Source: Lentilactobacillus raoultii (GTDB taxonomy: Bacteria > Bacillota > Bacilli > Lactobacillales > Lactobacillaceae). From it: a DNA stretch of 64,000 nt. Where the stretch lies: assembly GCF_900411375.1 (NCBI RefSeq), contig NZ_LS422986.1:124001-188000 (forward strand), written 5' to 3'. The position numbers were made by a program, and so were the translations under genes. Shown here piece after piece: positions 45,390 to 55,157 of the stretch (positions are counted from its first letter, which is position 1; every line of letters starts with the position of its first letter). Under the pieces are notes generated by a model that did not search any database, was not told where the DNA came from, and saw only the letters and a program-made list of their open reading frames with translations.

Positions 45390-46343
45390 TTAATCAACAT
45401 GGTGTGGATCGTTCTTTAAACTAACGGGGTAAGCCATCACATCCGCATCTAAAATATCATATTTTTTCATCAATGCATGCTCAACCTTTTCACCAATTGC
45501 ATATGCCTTGGCTACGTAAGTATCGTCAGCCAAATAAACGCCAACCTTCATGACGATTTGATCGCCAAGCCAACGGGGTTCGATTCCCTGAACACCTAAA
45601 ACACCCGGAATTTCGTTAATTGTTTCGGAATAGTCTGCAATGACCTTTGGACTAAATCCCTCAGTAAGTCTCATAATAGTCGTTCTAAAGATGGTGATAG
45701 AAGCGTGAAGAATCAAGAATCCCACGATAATTGTTGCTGCACCATCCAGCCACTGAGCGCCTAAATAAGCGCCACCAATTGATAAGAAAGTCCCAAAACT
45801 GGTCCAGGCATCACTTTTTAAATCTTGCCCAGAAGCAACTAAGGCCTGATTATTGAGTTGGTTTCCTTTAATGGCGTTATATTTTGCCAAAATTGAAATA
45901 GTGAGTGCTGAAATGAGGCTAATTCCGAGTGACCAAAAGTTCGGCTGAACGGCAATCCCTTCAAAGTATCGACGAACTGCAAAAGCACCGTCAACTAAAA
46001 TTTGAAGACTAATCGCGAACATAATGGTTGCGGAGAGGAAGGCGGCAATATTCTCGTATTGCCAGTGACCCATCACGTGATTTGAATCTGGTGGTCGCCG
46101 GGAAATTTTCAGTCCGGTAATTAGAATGGCTGCCCCGCAAACGCCGGTTAGATTATTGAGTCCATCGGCAATTAAAACTGTAATGTGATTCCAATAACCA
46201 ATAATTAATTCAGCCGTCATAATGGCTGCGTAAGCGCTCAGATTAGCATACGTAATTTTCTGAGCTTCCTCTAGTTTGTTTAGCCGATGTTGGCGGTCGA
46301 TAATAATGTTTCGGCCAGCATCATATTGATTAATATTTGCCAA
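45390..46343 (-). CDS. Cation diffusion facilitator (CDF) metal efflux transporter
   Basis: 317 residues from a TTG at 46343; the GTG at 46352 overlaps its GGGAGGTG ribosome site. Six membrane segments (about 30-200). ADGLNNLTG and the later QDLKSDAWTSFGTF supply the metal-site D/N residues of helices II and V. A C-terminal cytoplasmic ferredoxin-like domain with PGVLGVQGIEPRW follows. Zn/Fe/Mn efflux in exchange for protons; metal unknown. Member of the inverted block with the hydroxyacid dehydrogenase. Confidence 0.88.
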   Translation of the reverse strand: MANINQYDAGRNIIIDRQHRLNKLEEAQKITYANLSAYAAIMTAELIIGYWNHITVLIADGLNNLTGVCGAAILITGLKISRRPPDSNHVMGHWQYENIAAFLSATIMFAISLQILVDGAFAVRRYFEGIAVQPNFWSLGISLISALTISILAKYNAIKGNQLNNQALVASGQDLKSDAWTSFGTFLSIGGAYLGAQWLDGAATIIVGFLILHASITIFRTTIMRLTEGFSPKVIADYSETINEIPGVLGVQGIEPRWLGDQIVMKVGVYLADDTYVAKAYAIGEKVEHALMKKYDILDADVMAYPVSLKNDPHHVD

Positions 46344-46530
46344 TGTCCTCACCTCCCAAAACGAGAACTTGATAATTTTTGGATTTTCTTTTAACTGAGC
46401 AAATTAGGGCCTCAATGTTTATTATATCGGCTTTATCAAAATAGTGTTAAATGGAGGTTGCAAATATCACAAAATCATTAAGGTTTGCGTTTAGTTTGCG
46501 TTTTTTTGCTTAAACCATTTATAAATGTAA

Positions 46531-46552
46531 TGATTTATGCTATCATAAATCA
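46531..46552. promoter_or_regulatory. Inverted repeat ahead of khpB (jag)
   Basis: TGATTTATG-CTAT-CATAAATCA (9-base arms) lies 27 bases upstream of the khpB start. It overlaps a candidate -10 region and may be an operator or 5' mRNA hairpin. A second palindrome CATTTATAAATG is at 46517-46528. Confidence 0.4.
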
Positions 46553-46578
46553 GTTAAATCCATTAAAGGGAGTTTATT

Positions 46579-47322
46579 ATGACAATTTACTCTGGTAAAA
46601 CTATCCAAGACGCAGTAAATGAAGGCTTAGCCGAATTATCACTCAATGAGGACCAAGTTGAAGTAAAAGTCCTTCAACAACCAAGAAACGGCTTTCTTGG
46701 GATCGGTCGAAAACTGGCTAAAGTCGAATTAATTAAAAAAGTAACCACAAACCAATCTAGGGTCTCGCTTCATCAAAAAAAATCAACTCAATCAACGAGA
46801 ACCGATGATCAGATGGTTTCAAAACCTAACGATGTAGTTAAAAATGAAAAGATAGGCGAAAACCTTGATTTAGATAAAATTTCACAACAGTTGGCTGATT
46901 ATCTAAACGATGTCCTTGAAGCCATGGGTTTTTCGTTTACCTTAAAACTTGACATTAGAAGTCGGCATTCAATTTATATTGATATTGATACTGAACAAGA
47001 GAGCCGCTTAATTGGTCGCCATGGGCGAACAATTAATGCGCTGCAAAATCTTGGCCAAATTTACGTTAATCGGTCAGGTGCCAATAACGTCAATGTAGAA
47101 CTCGATACTGCCGATTATCGGCATCGAAGAAGTGAAGCGTTAATTCAGTTGGCAGATAAAACAGCCCGAAATGCAATCGCAAACGGCAAGCCGGTTTATT
47201 TAAATCCGATGCCATCTTTTGAACGTAAACAGATTCATAATGCACTTGCAGATAATGAGCATGTTATCACCTATTCAACGGGTAAGGAGCCACATCGAGT
47301 CATCGTTGTAGCGCCAAAATAA
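46579..47322 (+). CDS. khpB: RNA-binding protein KhpB (Jag/EloR)
   Basis: 247 residues. N-terminal Jag domain with YSGKTIQDAVNEGL, a low-complexity linker, then KH (IDIDTEQESRLIGRHGRTINALQ) and R3H (ALIQLADKTARNAIANG..YLNPMPSFERKQIHNAL) domains. Partner of KhpA; regulates cell elongation in streptococci and sporulation in Bacillus. AAAGGGAG precedes the ATG. Now separated from yidC by an inverted block. Confidence 0.94.
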   Translation: MTIYSGKTIQDAVNEGLAELSLNEDQVEVKVLQQPRNGFLGIGRKLAKVELIKKVTTNQSRVSLHQKKSTQSTRTDDQMVSKPNDVVKNEKIGENLDLDKISQQLADYLNDVLEAMGFSFTLKLDIRSRHSIYIDIDTEQESRLIGRHGRTINALQNLGQIYVNRSGANNVNVELDTADYRHRRSEALIQLADKTARNAIANGKPVYLNPMPSFERKQIHNALADNEHVITYSTGKEPHRVIVVAPK

Positions 47323-47581
47323 ATCAAATCGAAAACTAACGATAACCATTAAGAGTGAAAACAATTTTCTGGTGAGCTGTTTTTAATCAGGTGCAGCAGT
47401 TAGTTTTGTGATCGGTTTTTAATGAATGGTAAAGAATATATTGTTATTCGCGAAACTTAATAGGCACATAATTTTGGCTGCTGGAAAGTCACCAGCTTGG
47501 GTTTACGAGGAGAAATTTGTTTGGACTGTGTAAATCGAGAAATTTCTCTAGTTGGTTGCCGTAAATGGTAAAAACTTAGCG

Positions 47582-47610
47582 TTGACAAATGGCCCACTTT
47601 AAAATATGAT
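47582..47610 (+). promoter_or_regulatory. Strong promoter upstream of mnmE
   Basis: TTGACA (47582-47587), 17-base spacer, TATGAT (47605-47610); both boxes near consensus. It drives the leader that ends in a terminator at 47649-47695. Confidence 0.85.
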
Positions 47611-47616
47611 GAAGGT

Positions 47617-47695
47617 AATCATTCTTATCTTAACTAGGTAAAGTAGTCAAAGTGCTTTATCCATGCTTTTGACGCATGGAGTAGGCACTTTTTTT
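47617..47695 (+). ncRNA. Leader RNA / small RNA candidate ending in a terminator before mnmE
   Basis: From the predicted start (~47617) to the hairpin is about 79 bases. The terminator is two-part: AAAGTGC/GCACTTT outer and TCCATGC/GCATGGA inner, followed by TTTTTTT. It ends about 70 bases before mnmE, so it may be a free small RNA or an attenuator. No recognised riboswitch class. Confidence 0.5.
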
Positions 47696-47766
47696 GTGCT
47701 TTTAAAAGCATTTTATGGTTTAATGGTTTGGATACGACTGTATTTTACGCGGGAGGAAACTGGAAA

Positions 47767-49161
47767 ATGGTTTTGACAACAACTGAATTTGACACAATTG
47801 CGGCTATTTCGACACCACCTGGTGAAGGCGGGATTTCAATTGTTCGGGTTAGTGGTGAAGAGGCGTTAGATGTCGCTAAAAAACTTTATCGAGGTAAGAA
47901 CCTGGATAAAGTTGCTACCAACACAATCAATTATGGCCATATTGTCGATCCTTCTACAAATCAAGAAGTTGATGAAGTAATGTTGTCGGTAATGCGGGCA
48001 CCACACACCTACACAAAAGAAGACATTGTTGAAATAAATTGTCATGGTGGCATTGTGGCAACTAACCGGATTTTACAATTAGTTTTAAGTAATGGGGCTC
48101 GAATGGCTGAGCCCGGCGAATTTACCAAGCGGGCCTTTTTAAACGGCCGGATCGATTTATCACAGTCCGAAGCAGTAATGGATTTGATCGAAGCCAAAAC
48201 GGATCGGTCCATGAAAGCGGCCATCAGTCAATTAGACGGTAATTTATCACACTTAATTAAACACTTACGTCAAGATATTTTGGATGTCTTGGCTCAGGTG
48301 GAAGTTAATATTGATTATCCTGAATACGATGATGTTGAAACGATGACCAGTAAATTACTTCGTGAAAAAGCAACGGATGTTCATCGAAGAATTGTTCAAC
48401 TACTACAAACCGCTAAACAGGGAAAAATTTTGCGTGACGGACTGGCAACGTCAATTATTGGCAGACCCAATGTCGGTAAGTCCTCGCTTTTAAACCACTT
48501 ATTGCATGAAGATAAGGCAATTGTAACCGATGTTCCGGGCACGACCCGGGATGTTTTGGAAGAGTATGCCAATGTTCAAGGAGTGCCGCTGAAGCTGGTT
48601 GATACTGCCGGGATTCGTAATACAACGGATAAGGTTGAAAAAATCGGGGTTGATCGGTCTCGTAAGGCAATTAACAGCGCTGATTTGGTGCTACTTGTCT
48701 TAAATGCCAGTGAGGCACTAACTGAAGAAGATCGCCAGTTGATTGAAGTAACGAATCATAAACAACGGATCGTGGTTTTGAATAAAACGGATTTACCAAT
48801 GAAGTTAAATTTGGATGAAGTTAAACGGCTTGCGAAAACGGATCACTTGATTTCGACGTCAGCAATTAAAGCAAACGGATTAAAGAATTTAGAATTATTA
48901 ATTTCGAAAATGTTTTTCAATGAGGGGATTTCAAGCAGTCGAAATGATGTGATTGTCACGAATGCCCGACATATCGGTTTACTAAATCAAGCTAAAAGTG
49001 CTCTTGAAGACGTGATTAAAGGATTAGATGAAGGGATGCCCGTTGATCTGGTGCAAATTGATATGACTCGTTGTTGGGATTTTCTTGGTGAAATTACCGG
49101 TGACAGTTATCAGGATGAATTGATTGATCAGTTGTTCAGTCAATTTTGTTTAGGAAAATAA
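47767..49161 (+). CDS. mnmE: tRNA uridine-5-carboxymethylaminomethyl(34) GTPase MnmE
   Basis: 464 residues from the ATG at 47767 (GGGAGGAAA upstream). N-terminal folate-binding domain begins [19 protein letters not shown]. Ras-like G domain has [15 protein letters not shown] and NKTD. Conserved C-terminal CLGK. With MnmG it modifies the wobble U34 of several tRNAs. Two genes form an operon; mnmG follows. Confidence 0.96.
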   Translation: MVLTTTEFDTIAAISTPPGEGGISIVRVSGEEALDVAKKLYRGKNLDKVATNTINYGHIVDPSTNQEVDEVMLSVMRAPHTYTKEDIVEINCHGGIVATNRILQLVLSNGARMAEPGEFTKRAFLNGRIDLSQSEAVMDLIEAKTDRSMKAAISQLDGNLSHLIKHLRQDILDVLAQVEVNIDYPEYDDVETMTSKLLREKATDVHRRIVQLLQTAKQGKILRDGLATSIIGRPNVGKSSLLNHLLHEDKAIVTDVPGTTRDVLEEYANVQGVPLKLVDTAGIRNTTDKVEKIGVDRSRKAINSADLVLLVLNASEALTEEDRQLIEVTNHKQRIVVLNKTDLPMKLNLDEVKRLAKTDHLISTSAIKANGLKNLELLISKMFFNEGISSSRNDVIVTNARHIGLLNQAKSALEDVIKGLDEGMPVDLVQIDMTRCWDFLGEITGDSYQDELIDQLFSQFCLGK

Positions 49162-49163
49162 GC

Positions 49164-49179
49164 TGTTTCATGTGAAACA
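49164..49179. promoter_or_regulatory. parS-like site in the mnmE-mnmG junction
   Basis: TGTTTCATGTGAAACA, one mismatch from TGTTTCACGTGAAACA, immediately before the mnmG ribosome site. An identical 16-mer occurs at 56970. Confidence 0.6.
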
Positions 49180-49195
49180 TTTGGAGGAAAAGCAG

Positions 49196-51133
49196 TTGAA
49201 AAGTTTACGAGTTAGCGATGTGAAGCAAAAGTATCGCGGGAAAAATTATGATGTCATCGTAGTCGGTGCTGGTCATGCCGGCTGTGAAGCAGCTTTGGCC
49301 GCTGCTCGGATGGGCAATCGGACGCTGATCTTAACAATTAATTTGGATATGGTGGCCTTTATGCCATGTAATCCATCAGTCGGTGGCCCGGCTAAGGGAA
49401 CCGTTGTCCGAGAAGTTGACGCACTCGGTGGCGAGATGGGTCGCAATATTGATAAAACCTATGTCCAGATGCGGATGCTCAATACTGGAAAAGGGCCAGC
49501 TGTTCAAGCATTGCGGGCACAGGCCGATAAGCATGCCTATCATGCCGAAATGAAGCATACGTTGGAAAATGAGTCTAATTTAACACTCCGGCAGGCAATC
49601 GTTGACTCTTTAATCGTTGAAGACGGCGTTTGCAAAGGTGTTATCACCAATACGGGTGCTAAATATTTTGCGAAGTCAGTTGTAATTGCTGCTGGTACAG
49701 CCGCTCGTGGAAAAATTATTATCGGAGAATTGATGTATGCTTCCGGGCCTAATAATTCTCAACCTGCTGAAAAATTGTCTGGCAATCTTGAAGCGCTTGG
49801 CTTTGATCTGGAACGTTTTAAAACCGGAACGCCCCCTCGGGTTGATGGTACGACGATTGATTATTCTAAAGCTGAGGAACAACCGGGCGATGAGAAACCT
49901 CATCATTTCAGTTTTGAATCATCCGATAAAGACTACTTAGCAGTTAAAGACCAACTTTCCTGCTGGTTGACCTACACAAATGAAACAACTCATAAAATTA
50001 TTCGAGAAAATTTGGATCGGGCACCAATGTTTACCGGTGTGATTGAAGGCGTCGGTCCTCGATATTGTCCTTCGATTGAAGATAAGATCGTGCGTTTTGC
50101 TGATAAGAGTCGGCATCAATTGTTCTTAGAACCTGAAGGTCGAAAGACTGAAGAATGGTATGTTGATGGGCTTTCAACATCAATGCCGGAAGAGGTTCAG
50201 CAAAAAATGCTACACACCATTTCAGGATTGGAAAATGCAGAAATGATGCGTCCGGGTTATGCCATTGAATATGATGTGGTAGCACCTTATCAACTAAAGC
50301 CGACTTTGGAAACTAAAATTGTAAAGAATCTTTTTACAGCTGGCCAAACCAATGGGACATCCGGGTATGAGGAAGCTGCTGGTCAGGGAATTATTGCCGG
50401 GATTAACGCTGGTCGTCGGGCACTTGGTAAAGGACCGTTTGTCTTAAAACGCAATGAAGCTTATATTGGCGTTATGATTGATGATTTGGTGACAAAAGGT
50501 ACTAAGGAACCCTACCGGCTCTTAACTAGTCGGGCTGAATATCGTCTGCTGTTAAGAACTGATAATGCGGACATGCGACTAACCGAAAAGGGCTATGAAA
50601 TTGGCCTAATTTCCAAAGACCGTTATCAGCGGTTTCTCGCTAAAAGAAATGCCATTCAATCAGAAATTAAGCGATTAGAAACGTTGCGGATTAAACCAAC
50701 TGAAGAGGTAAACCGATTTGTAGCCGCTCACGGCGATAAACCGCTGAAAGATGGGGTATTAGCTGCCGTTTTCTTGAGGCGCCCCTATGTTGACTATCAG
50801 ACGCTTTTACAATTTATTCCAAGTCCTGATCAAGAATTGGATCGACACGTAATTGAACAAGTTGAAATTCAGACAAAGTATGCTGGTTACATTGCCAAAG
50901 CTGAATCAAGTGTTGAAAAAATGAAGCGAATGGAAGCTAAAAAGATTCCGGACCGAATTGATTATGAGGCAATTGACGGGATTGCGACAGAAGCTCGTCA
51001 GAAGCTTCAAAAAATTCATCCAGAAACAATTGCCCAAGCATCAAGAATCAGTGGTGTTAATCCGGCAGACATTGCTATTTTGAGTGTTTATATTCAACAA
51101 GGCAAGATTGCTAAGTTAAAGAAAAGCGTTTAA
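49196..51133 (+). CDS. mnmG: tRNA uridine-5-carboxymethylaminomethyl(34) synthesis enzyme MnmG
   Basis: 645 residues from a TTG at 49196 with GGAGGAAAA upstream; a GTG at 49172 adds 8 residues and overlaps the parS-like site, so is rejected. FAD-binding [21 protein letters not shown], then the Cys-containing [24 protein letters not shown] and NTGKGPAV. With MnmE it installs cmnm at U34. Ends at a hairpin at 51151-51205. Confidence 0.97.
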   Translation: MKSLRVSDVKQKYRGKNYDVIVVGAGHAGCEAALAAARMGNRTLILTINLDMVAFMPCNPSVGGPAKGTVVREVDALGGEMGRNIDKTYVQMRMLNTGKGPAVQALRAQADKHAYHAEMKHTLENESNLTLRQAIVDSLIVEDGVCKGVITNTGAKYFAKSVVIAAGTAARGKIIIGELMYASGPNNSQPAEKLSGNLEALGFDLERFKTGTPPRVDGTTIDYSKAEEQPGDEKPHHFSFESSDKDYLAVKDQLSCWLTYTNETTHKIIRENLDRAPMFTGVIEGVGPRYCPSIEDKIVRFADKSRHQLFLEPEGRKTEEWYVDGLSTSMPEEVQQKMLHTISGLENAEMMRPGYAIEYDVVAPYQLKPTLETKIVKNLFTAGQTNGTSGYEEAAGQGIIAGINAGRRALGKGPFVLKRNEAYIGVMIDDLVTKGTKEPYRLLTSRAEYRLLLRTDNADMRLTEKGYEIGLISKDRYQRFLAKRNAIQSEIKRLETLRIKPTEEVNRFVAAHGDKPLKDGVLAAVFLRRPYVDYQTLLQFIPSPDQELDRHVIEQVEIQTKYAGYIAKAESSVEKMKRMEAKKIPDRIDYEAIDGIATEARQKLQKIHPETIAQASRISGVNPADIAILSVYIQQGKIAKLKKSV

Positions 51134-51150
51134 TTGAATGGTGATTAATT

Positions 51151-51205
51151 CAAAACGGAGACTTGCGATCCTTTAAAATAAAGGAATGCAGGTCTCCATT
51201 TTGAT
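51151..51205. terminator. Bidirectional terminator after mnmG
   Basis: AAAACGGAGACTTGC pairs with GCAGGTCTCCATTTT with inner CCTTTA/TAAAGG. Sits between convergent mnmG and the MFS gene. Confidence 0.85.
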
Positions 51206-51215
51206 AATGATTAAA

Positions 51216-52415
51216 TTATTTTGCTTGATTAGCTGAAGTGATCTGGGTAAATAAAATAAGACTAAGCCCAATACAACCGGCAATTGCAATCGCCATTGGT
51301 AAATACGTTTGACTGCCCATGATACCAACCATCGGCGACATTAATCCACCAATAGCGTTTTGGGATAATCCTAATAGAGCTGAAATACCACCACTGTTTT
51401 TTAACGATAAATTCATGACTACCGAGGTCGTTAACGTAAACAGCATCCCAAATTGGCAAACGATTAATAGAACCAGTCCGACCACGATCAGTAATTGATT
51501 AAGCAGGAACCAACTAAGAATTAACAGGCACGCCGTTAAGAGAGTTGATCCCAAAACAAATCGGATTTGCTTGATTTCAGAAACTCGAGTTGCCAATAAT
51601 CCTGGAATTGCTGACCCAATTGCAATGCCAATGCCGTTCATTGCGTAAAGAAAGCCAAAACTTGCGACATTCATTTGAAAGTAATTTTGAAAAACAAATG
51701 AAGAGGCTGAAATATAGCTGAAAAGCCCTCCATAAACCAAACCACTAGCCATGATCAATTTTAAAAATTTGGCACCTTTCAATAATTTAAGCATTGCAAC
51801 AATTGAATTGACTGGACTGCCGGAAATTCTTGAACTTTGTGGTAAGGTTTCTTTTATGCCACCCCAAATGGCTAATGTTACAATTAATCCGATTAATGCT
51901 AGTAAAAGAAAAATGCCCTGCCAATCCACGTATTTGATCATATAACCACCAATAATGGGTGAAATAACTGGAAAGATACCATTAACAGCGGACAGGAGTG
52001 AATAGAACCTCGTTAGCAGCGGGCCGGAAAAGAGATCTGAGGCAATCGCTCGCGACAAGACTTGACCACTGGCACCGGCCAAGCCTTGAATAAATCTTAA
52101 GCCAATTAAAAGGTAAACTGAATGACTAATAGCAATTAGTAATGAGACCAACGCAAAAATAAAAAAGCCGATCATCAGAGGTTTTTTACGGCCATACCGA
52201 TCACTGAGGGGACCTGAAATTAATTGTCCAATTGCAAGTCCCAGTAAGCAGGCACTTAAGCTTAGTTGAATTAAGGATGCCTGGGTTTGTAGATTTTGAG
52301 TCATTTCCGGTAAAGCCGGCAAATACAAGTCAATTGAGAGTGGCCCGGTGGCACTGATTGTTCCCAAAATAAAAATCAGCCAGAAACGTTTAATCACGCC
52401 GGGATTTTGGATCAT
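51216..52415 (-). CDS. Bcr/CflA-type MFS multidrug efflux transporter
   Basis: 399 residues, twelve membrane segments. The N-terminal TGPLSIDLYLPALPEMTQNL and QLISGPLSDRYGRKKPLM (motif A) and RFIQGLAGASGQVLSRAIASD are the DHA1 Bcr/CflA pattern. Exports chloramphenicol, bicyclomycin or similar in known members; substrate here unknown. Monocistronic, on the minus strand after mnmG, where rsmG/parB genes are often found in relatives. Confidence 0.85.
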   Translation of the reverse strand: MIQNPGVIKRFWLIFILGTISATGPLSIDLYLPALPEMTQNLQTQASLIQLSLSACLLGLAIGQLISGPLSDRYGRKKPLMIGFFIFALVSLLIAISHSVYLLIGLRFIQGLAGASGQVLSRAIASDLFSGPLLTRFYSLLSAVNGIFPVISPIIGGYMIKYVDWQGIFLLLALIGLIVTLAIWGGIKETLPQSSRISGSPVNSIVAMLKLLKGAKFLKLIMASGLVYGGLFSYISASSFVFQNYFQMNVASFGFLYAMNGIGIAIGSAIPGLLATRVSEIKQIRFVLGSTLLTACLLILSWFLLNQLLIVVGLVLLIVCQFGMLFTLTTSVVMNLSLKNSGGISALLGLSQNAIGGLMSPMVGIMGSQTYLPMAIAIAGCIGLSLILFTQITSANQAK

Positions 52416-52543
52416 TTAATCACCTAATTTCCGAATTAATCGTTGATTACTTAATGAAATTGACACTTAAAATAATGATAACGGGTTGGCAGATGAAGCG
52501 CAACTAATTATAGATGTGTTAATTATGACTTTAAAATGTTGTG

Positions 52544-52571
52544 TTGACGGTAAAATATGCTAAAATATAAC
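52544..52571 (+). promoter_or_regulatory. Promoter of the signal peptidase gene
   Basis: TTGACG (52544-52549), 16-base spacer, TATAAC (52566-52571), about 86 bases before the ATG. Confidence 0.55.
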
Positions 52572-52657
52572 TCGATTGTGTCAATTAAGCGTGATAAAAA
52601 TAAGCATTAATAAACAACGGTGACTTTGATGTTGAAAGTCCACGAAGGAGTAAAAGA

Positions 52658-53245
52658 ATGAAATTTTTAAAGGGATTACTGGGATTTATAATTCCCATTG
52701 CGATTGGACTTGCACTGGCATTGGTCATTAAAGCAACTGTCGTAACGGTTGCGAAGGTTGATGGGCCTTCAATGGAGCCTAATCTAGTTAATAATGAGCG
52801 TTTATTGGTTTGGCGACACGCTAAGATTAAGCATCTCAGCGTTATTGTATTTGATGCCCATGGTGAGGATCCAAGTGCTACCAAACCAAATACTGATTAT
52901 GTTAAGCGGGTGGTTGGGTTACCCGGTGATACAGTTTCCAGTAGTAATGGTAACATCTATGTTAATGGTAAAAAAATTAATCAGAACTTTATCAGTCATT
53001 ATCAGCGAACAACTGGCACCGGTAATTGGGATTTACAAACCCTTTCCAAGAGTTGGGCCAAGCATCCTAATTCAGTCAAAGTTCCTAAGGGAAACTACTT
53101 TGTGCTTGGTGATCATCGAAGCGTATCTAACGATGGTCGATATTGGGGATTTGTCCCGAAAAAGAAAATTACCGGGGTTGCGAAAACCTTCTTCTGGGGA
53201 ACCACCAAAGCCAAACGCCATAATGTTAATGCTTTAGGCTATTAA
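52658..53245 (+). CDS. lepB: Signal peptidase I
   Basis: 195 residues with an N-terminal membrane helix (about 8-27). Ser38 in VDGPSMEPN is the nucleophile and Lys83 in DYVKRVVGLPGD the general base; NYFVLGDHRSVSNDGRYWGFVP is the third conserved box. GGAGTAA precedes the ATG. Cleaves signal peptides of secreted proteins such as those at 799, 4374 and 32590. Ends at a strong terminator. Confidence 0.95.
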   Translation: MKFLKGLLGFIIPIAIGLALALVIKATVVTVAKVDGPSMEPNLVNNERLLVWRHAKIKHLSVIVFDAHGEDPSATKPNTDYVKRVVGLPGDTVSSSNGNIYVNGKKINQNFISHYQRTTGTGNWDLQTLSKSWAKHPNSVKVPKGNYFVLGDHRSVSNDGRYWGFVPKKKITGVAKTFFWGTTKAKRHNVNALGY

Positions 53246-53254
53246 AATTATAAG

Positions 53255-53306
53255 AGATCCGGTTAATCACTATTTTATCAACCAGTGATTAACCGGATCT
53301 TTTTTA
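53255..53306 (+). terminator. Terminator after lepB
   Basis: AGATCCGGTTAATCAC (53255-53270) pairs perfectly with GTGATTAACCGGATCT (53285-53300) followed by a T run. Confidence 0.92.
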
Positions 53307-53354
53307 TTATATTAAAGAATTTATCACTTAAACATTAATTTGTGAAACGTGCGT

Positions 53355-53993
53355 CTATTGATTGTAGGACAGTACTTGTGGCTTATCAGTTACGTTTAAG
53401 ACCATAAAGCTGCCATTTTTAGGCTGTTCGTACACCATTCGATCAGGTGAAAAGAGGGTTGCTAAGTTTCTGATGTATGTTCCATGTGAAACAACCAGAG
53501 CGGTTTGATCCTCGGTTAGCTGGTTTTGAATTGTTGAGACAGCTTTTCGAATCCGGGTTTCTAATTGGTGGGCGGTTTCTGCGTAATGAAAAGGATCAGC
53601 CTCATGCATAAAATCACGAACTTTTAACAGGCCGTATCGATTGATTAAGTCGGCTTGCTTAAAATATCCCATAGGACCACCGATCATGTTCCAAGTTGTC
53701 ACGCTGTCAATCGCTTCAAAGGAACCAAAATAAACTTCGCGAACATCTTGATTGATTTCTCGTTTAGGAAAGTTGGTGTCTTGATGGTGATTTAAAATAA
53801 TATCAAGCGTTCGCGTGGCTCGCATCATATCAGAACTAATCGCCAGGTCGAATTTGATATCTTGAAGCTTTTTACCAACAGCCGCTGCCTGCTCTTCTCC
53901 TTTCTTGGTTAAGGGAGAGTCCACCCAACCTTGCATCCGACGAAATTGGTTTAAAAGTGTTTGCCCATGGCGTACAAAATATATTTTTTTCAA
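53355..53993 (-). CDS. Histidine phosphatase family protein (phosphoglycerate mutase-like)
   Basis: 212 residues from a TTG start with GAGGAG upstream. RHG motif YFVRHGQTLLN with SPLTKKGEEQA and, later, VVSHGTYIRNL with the second catalytic His. Small cytoplasmic phosphatase; substrate unknown. A parS-like site lies inside the gene at 53478. Monocistronic. Confidence 0.85.
   Translation of the reverse strand: MKKIYFVRHGQTLLNQFRRMQGWVDSPLTKKGEEQAAAVGKKLQDIKFDLAISSDMMRATRTLDIILNHHQDTNFPKREINQDVREVYFGSFEAIDSVTTWNMIGGPMGYFKQADLINRYGLLKVRDFMHEADPFHYAETAHQLETRIRKAVSTIQNQLTEDQTALVVSHGTYIRNLATLFSPDRMVYEQPKNGSFMVLNVTDKPQVLSYNQ
53478..53493. promoter_or_regulatory. parS-like site inside the phosphatase gene
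   Basis: TGTTCCATGTGAAACA differs from TGTTCCACGTGAAACA, a Bacillus parS, by one base. Confidence 0.45.
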
Positions 53994-54228
53994 AATTCCG
54001 ACTCCTCATACTGGATTATTTATTATCTTTATAAGAAAACTTTACTATTTTTATGTCAATTTAGAAAGGGGTTGGGTAAATTAACTTTTTAAGCCTCATT
54101 TAAGTTGGCGGATGTAGTCTAATCATAATCAATTTAACAAAAATAAATTGAGAACAGTAGCGGCTAGGTAGTCGTTCTCTAGATCATTCTCCCCCAATAA
54201 ATACCCTCCAATAATAGAATTGATAATG

Positions 54229-54257
54229 AGTCCGGCAGTGATGTCGGGCTTTTCTAT
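54229..54257 (+). terminator. Weak hairpin in the 53994-54421 gap
   Basis: AGTCCGGC pairs with GTCGGGCT (one G-U) around AGTGAT, followed by TTTTCT. No gene was found in this gap, and its transcript source is unclear. A GAGAAC/GTTCTC hairpin is at 54150-54180. Confidence 0.35.
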
Positions 54258-54421
54258 GGTGTGGTTTTTACTATGAAGCAAAAGTGACTTTGGCTTTTAA
54301 TGGGGATGGGGGCATCGAGATTAAATTGCTTCAAATGGTTTAATTTAAAGTGAGCAGCCAACCCTATTCCGCTATATAATATAGCCAAATGACTTTAATG
54401 AATTGAGAGAGGAAACTAGTT

Positions 54422-54964
54422 TTGGATCACCGTTTAACGAGATTGAGCAAAAGATTATCGTTTATTTTGCGTCATCATCCTGAAAAAATTGGTATCAAAC
54501 TGGATCAATACGGTCGGACTGATCTAGCTAATTTGATTCAGCAGTTTAATCGTCACTATGGCACACCAATCAGTCGTTCAACGATTGAAGAAATTATCCG
54601 GCAGAGTGACAAACAACGGTACGCCATTGAAGGAGCCACTATTCGAGCACTATATGGGCATAGCGTTCCGGTTAAGCCGCTAACACCCCCGCAAATGCCG
54701 CCCGTCTATTTATATCATGGGACGTCGCATGCTGCTGCTAAGTTAATTGAAACTGAAGGATTAAAAAAGATGGATCGAGATTTTGTTCATTTATCGGCTA
54801 ATCCACAAATGGCCATTCAAGTTGGTCAACGACGGGATCCACATCCGGTTGTCTTTAAGGTTGCAGCTCAGGCAGCCGCCCATCACCAGTTTCTTTTTTA
54901 TCCGACAAAAAGTGGTGTTTGGCTGGTGGATTCAATGCCTGCTCAATTTTTAACGCGTTTGTAA
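54422..54964 (+). CDS. kptA: RNA 2'-phosphotransferase KptA/Tpt1
   Basis: 180 residues from a TTG start with AGAGAGGAAA upstream. N-terminal LSKRLSFILRHHPEKIGI..D..GRTDLANL, then YLYHGTSHAAAKLIETEGL and VHLSANPQMAIQVGQRRDPHPVVFKV match Tpt1/KptA. The eukaryotic homologue removes the 2'-phosphate left by tRNA ligation using NAD+; bacteria have no such introns, so the physiological RNA substrate is unknown. Followed by a zinc-ribbon miniprotein 31 bases on, in the same transcript. Confidence 0.9.
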   Translation: MDHRLTRLSKRLSFILRHHPEKIGIKLDQYGRTDLANLIQQFNRHYGTPISRSTIEEIIRQSDKQRYAIEGATIRALYGHSVPVKPLTPPQMPPVYLYHGTSHAAAKLIETEGLKKMDRDFVHLSANPQMAIQVGQRRDPHPVVFKVAAQAAAHHQFLFYPTKSGVWLVDSMPAQFLTRL

Positions 54965-54995
54965 ACATCAAATTTAACCTGAGAGGATGAGCAGA

Positions 54996-55157
54996 TTGAC
55001 TGAAAAACAACCAGAAAAAAAGACGTCGCCACTAAAAATTCGTAAACCGATTCACGGTCGTTGTCCACGATGTAACCGCCCAATGATGATCAATTACGGC
55101 TTAAATCGTTGTCCGAACTGCGGTTTTATTTTTAAATCAAATTTGAAACTGGATTAA
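54996..55157 (+). CDS. Zinc-ribbon miniprotein adjacent to kptA
   Basis: 53 residues from a TTG at 54996 (GAGAGGA upstream). An ATG at 54987 lies inside the ribosome site and is less likely. It is very basic at the start (KIRKPIHGR), with CPRC and CPNC pairs 19 residues apart, a zinc ribbon. The frame ends 4 bases past the convergent trpG stop. Possibly an RNA- or DNA-binding cofactor of KptA; function unknown. Confidence 0.65.
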   Translation: MTEKQPEKKTSPLKIRKPIHGRCPRCNRPMMINYGLNRCPNCGFIFKSNLKLD

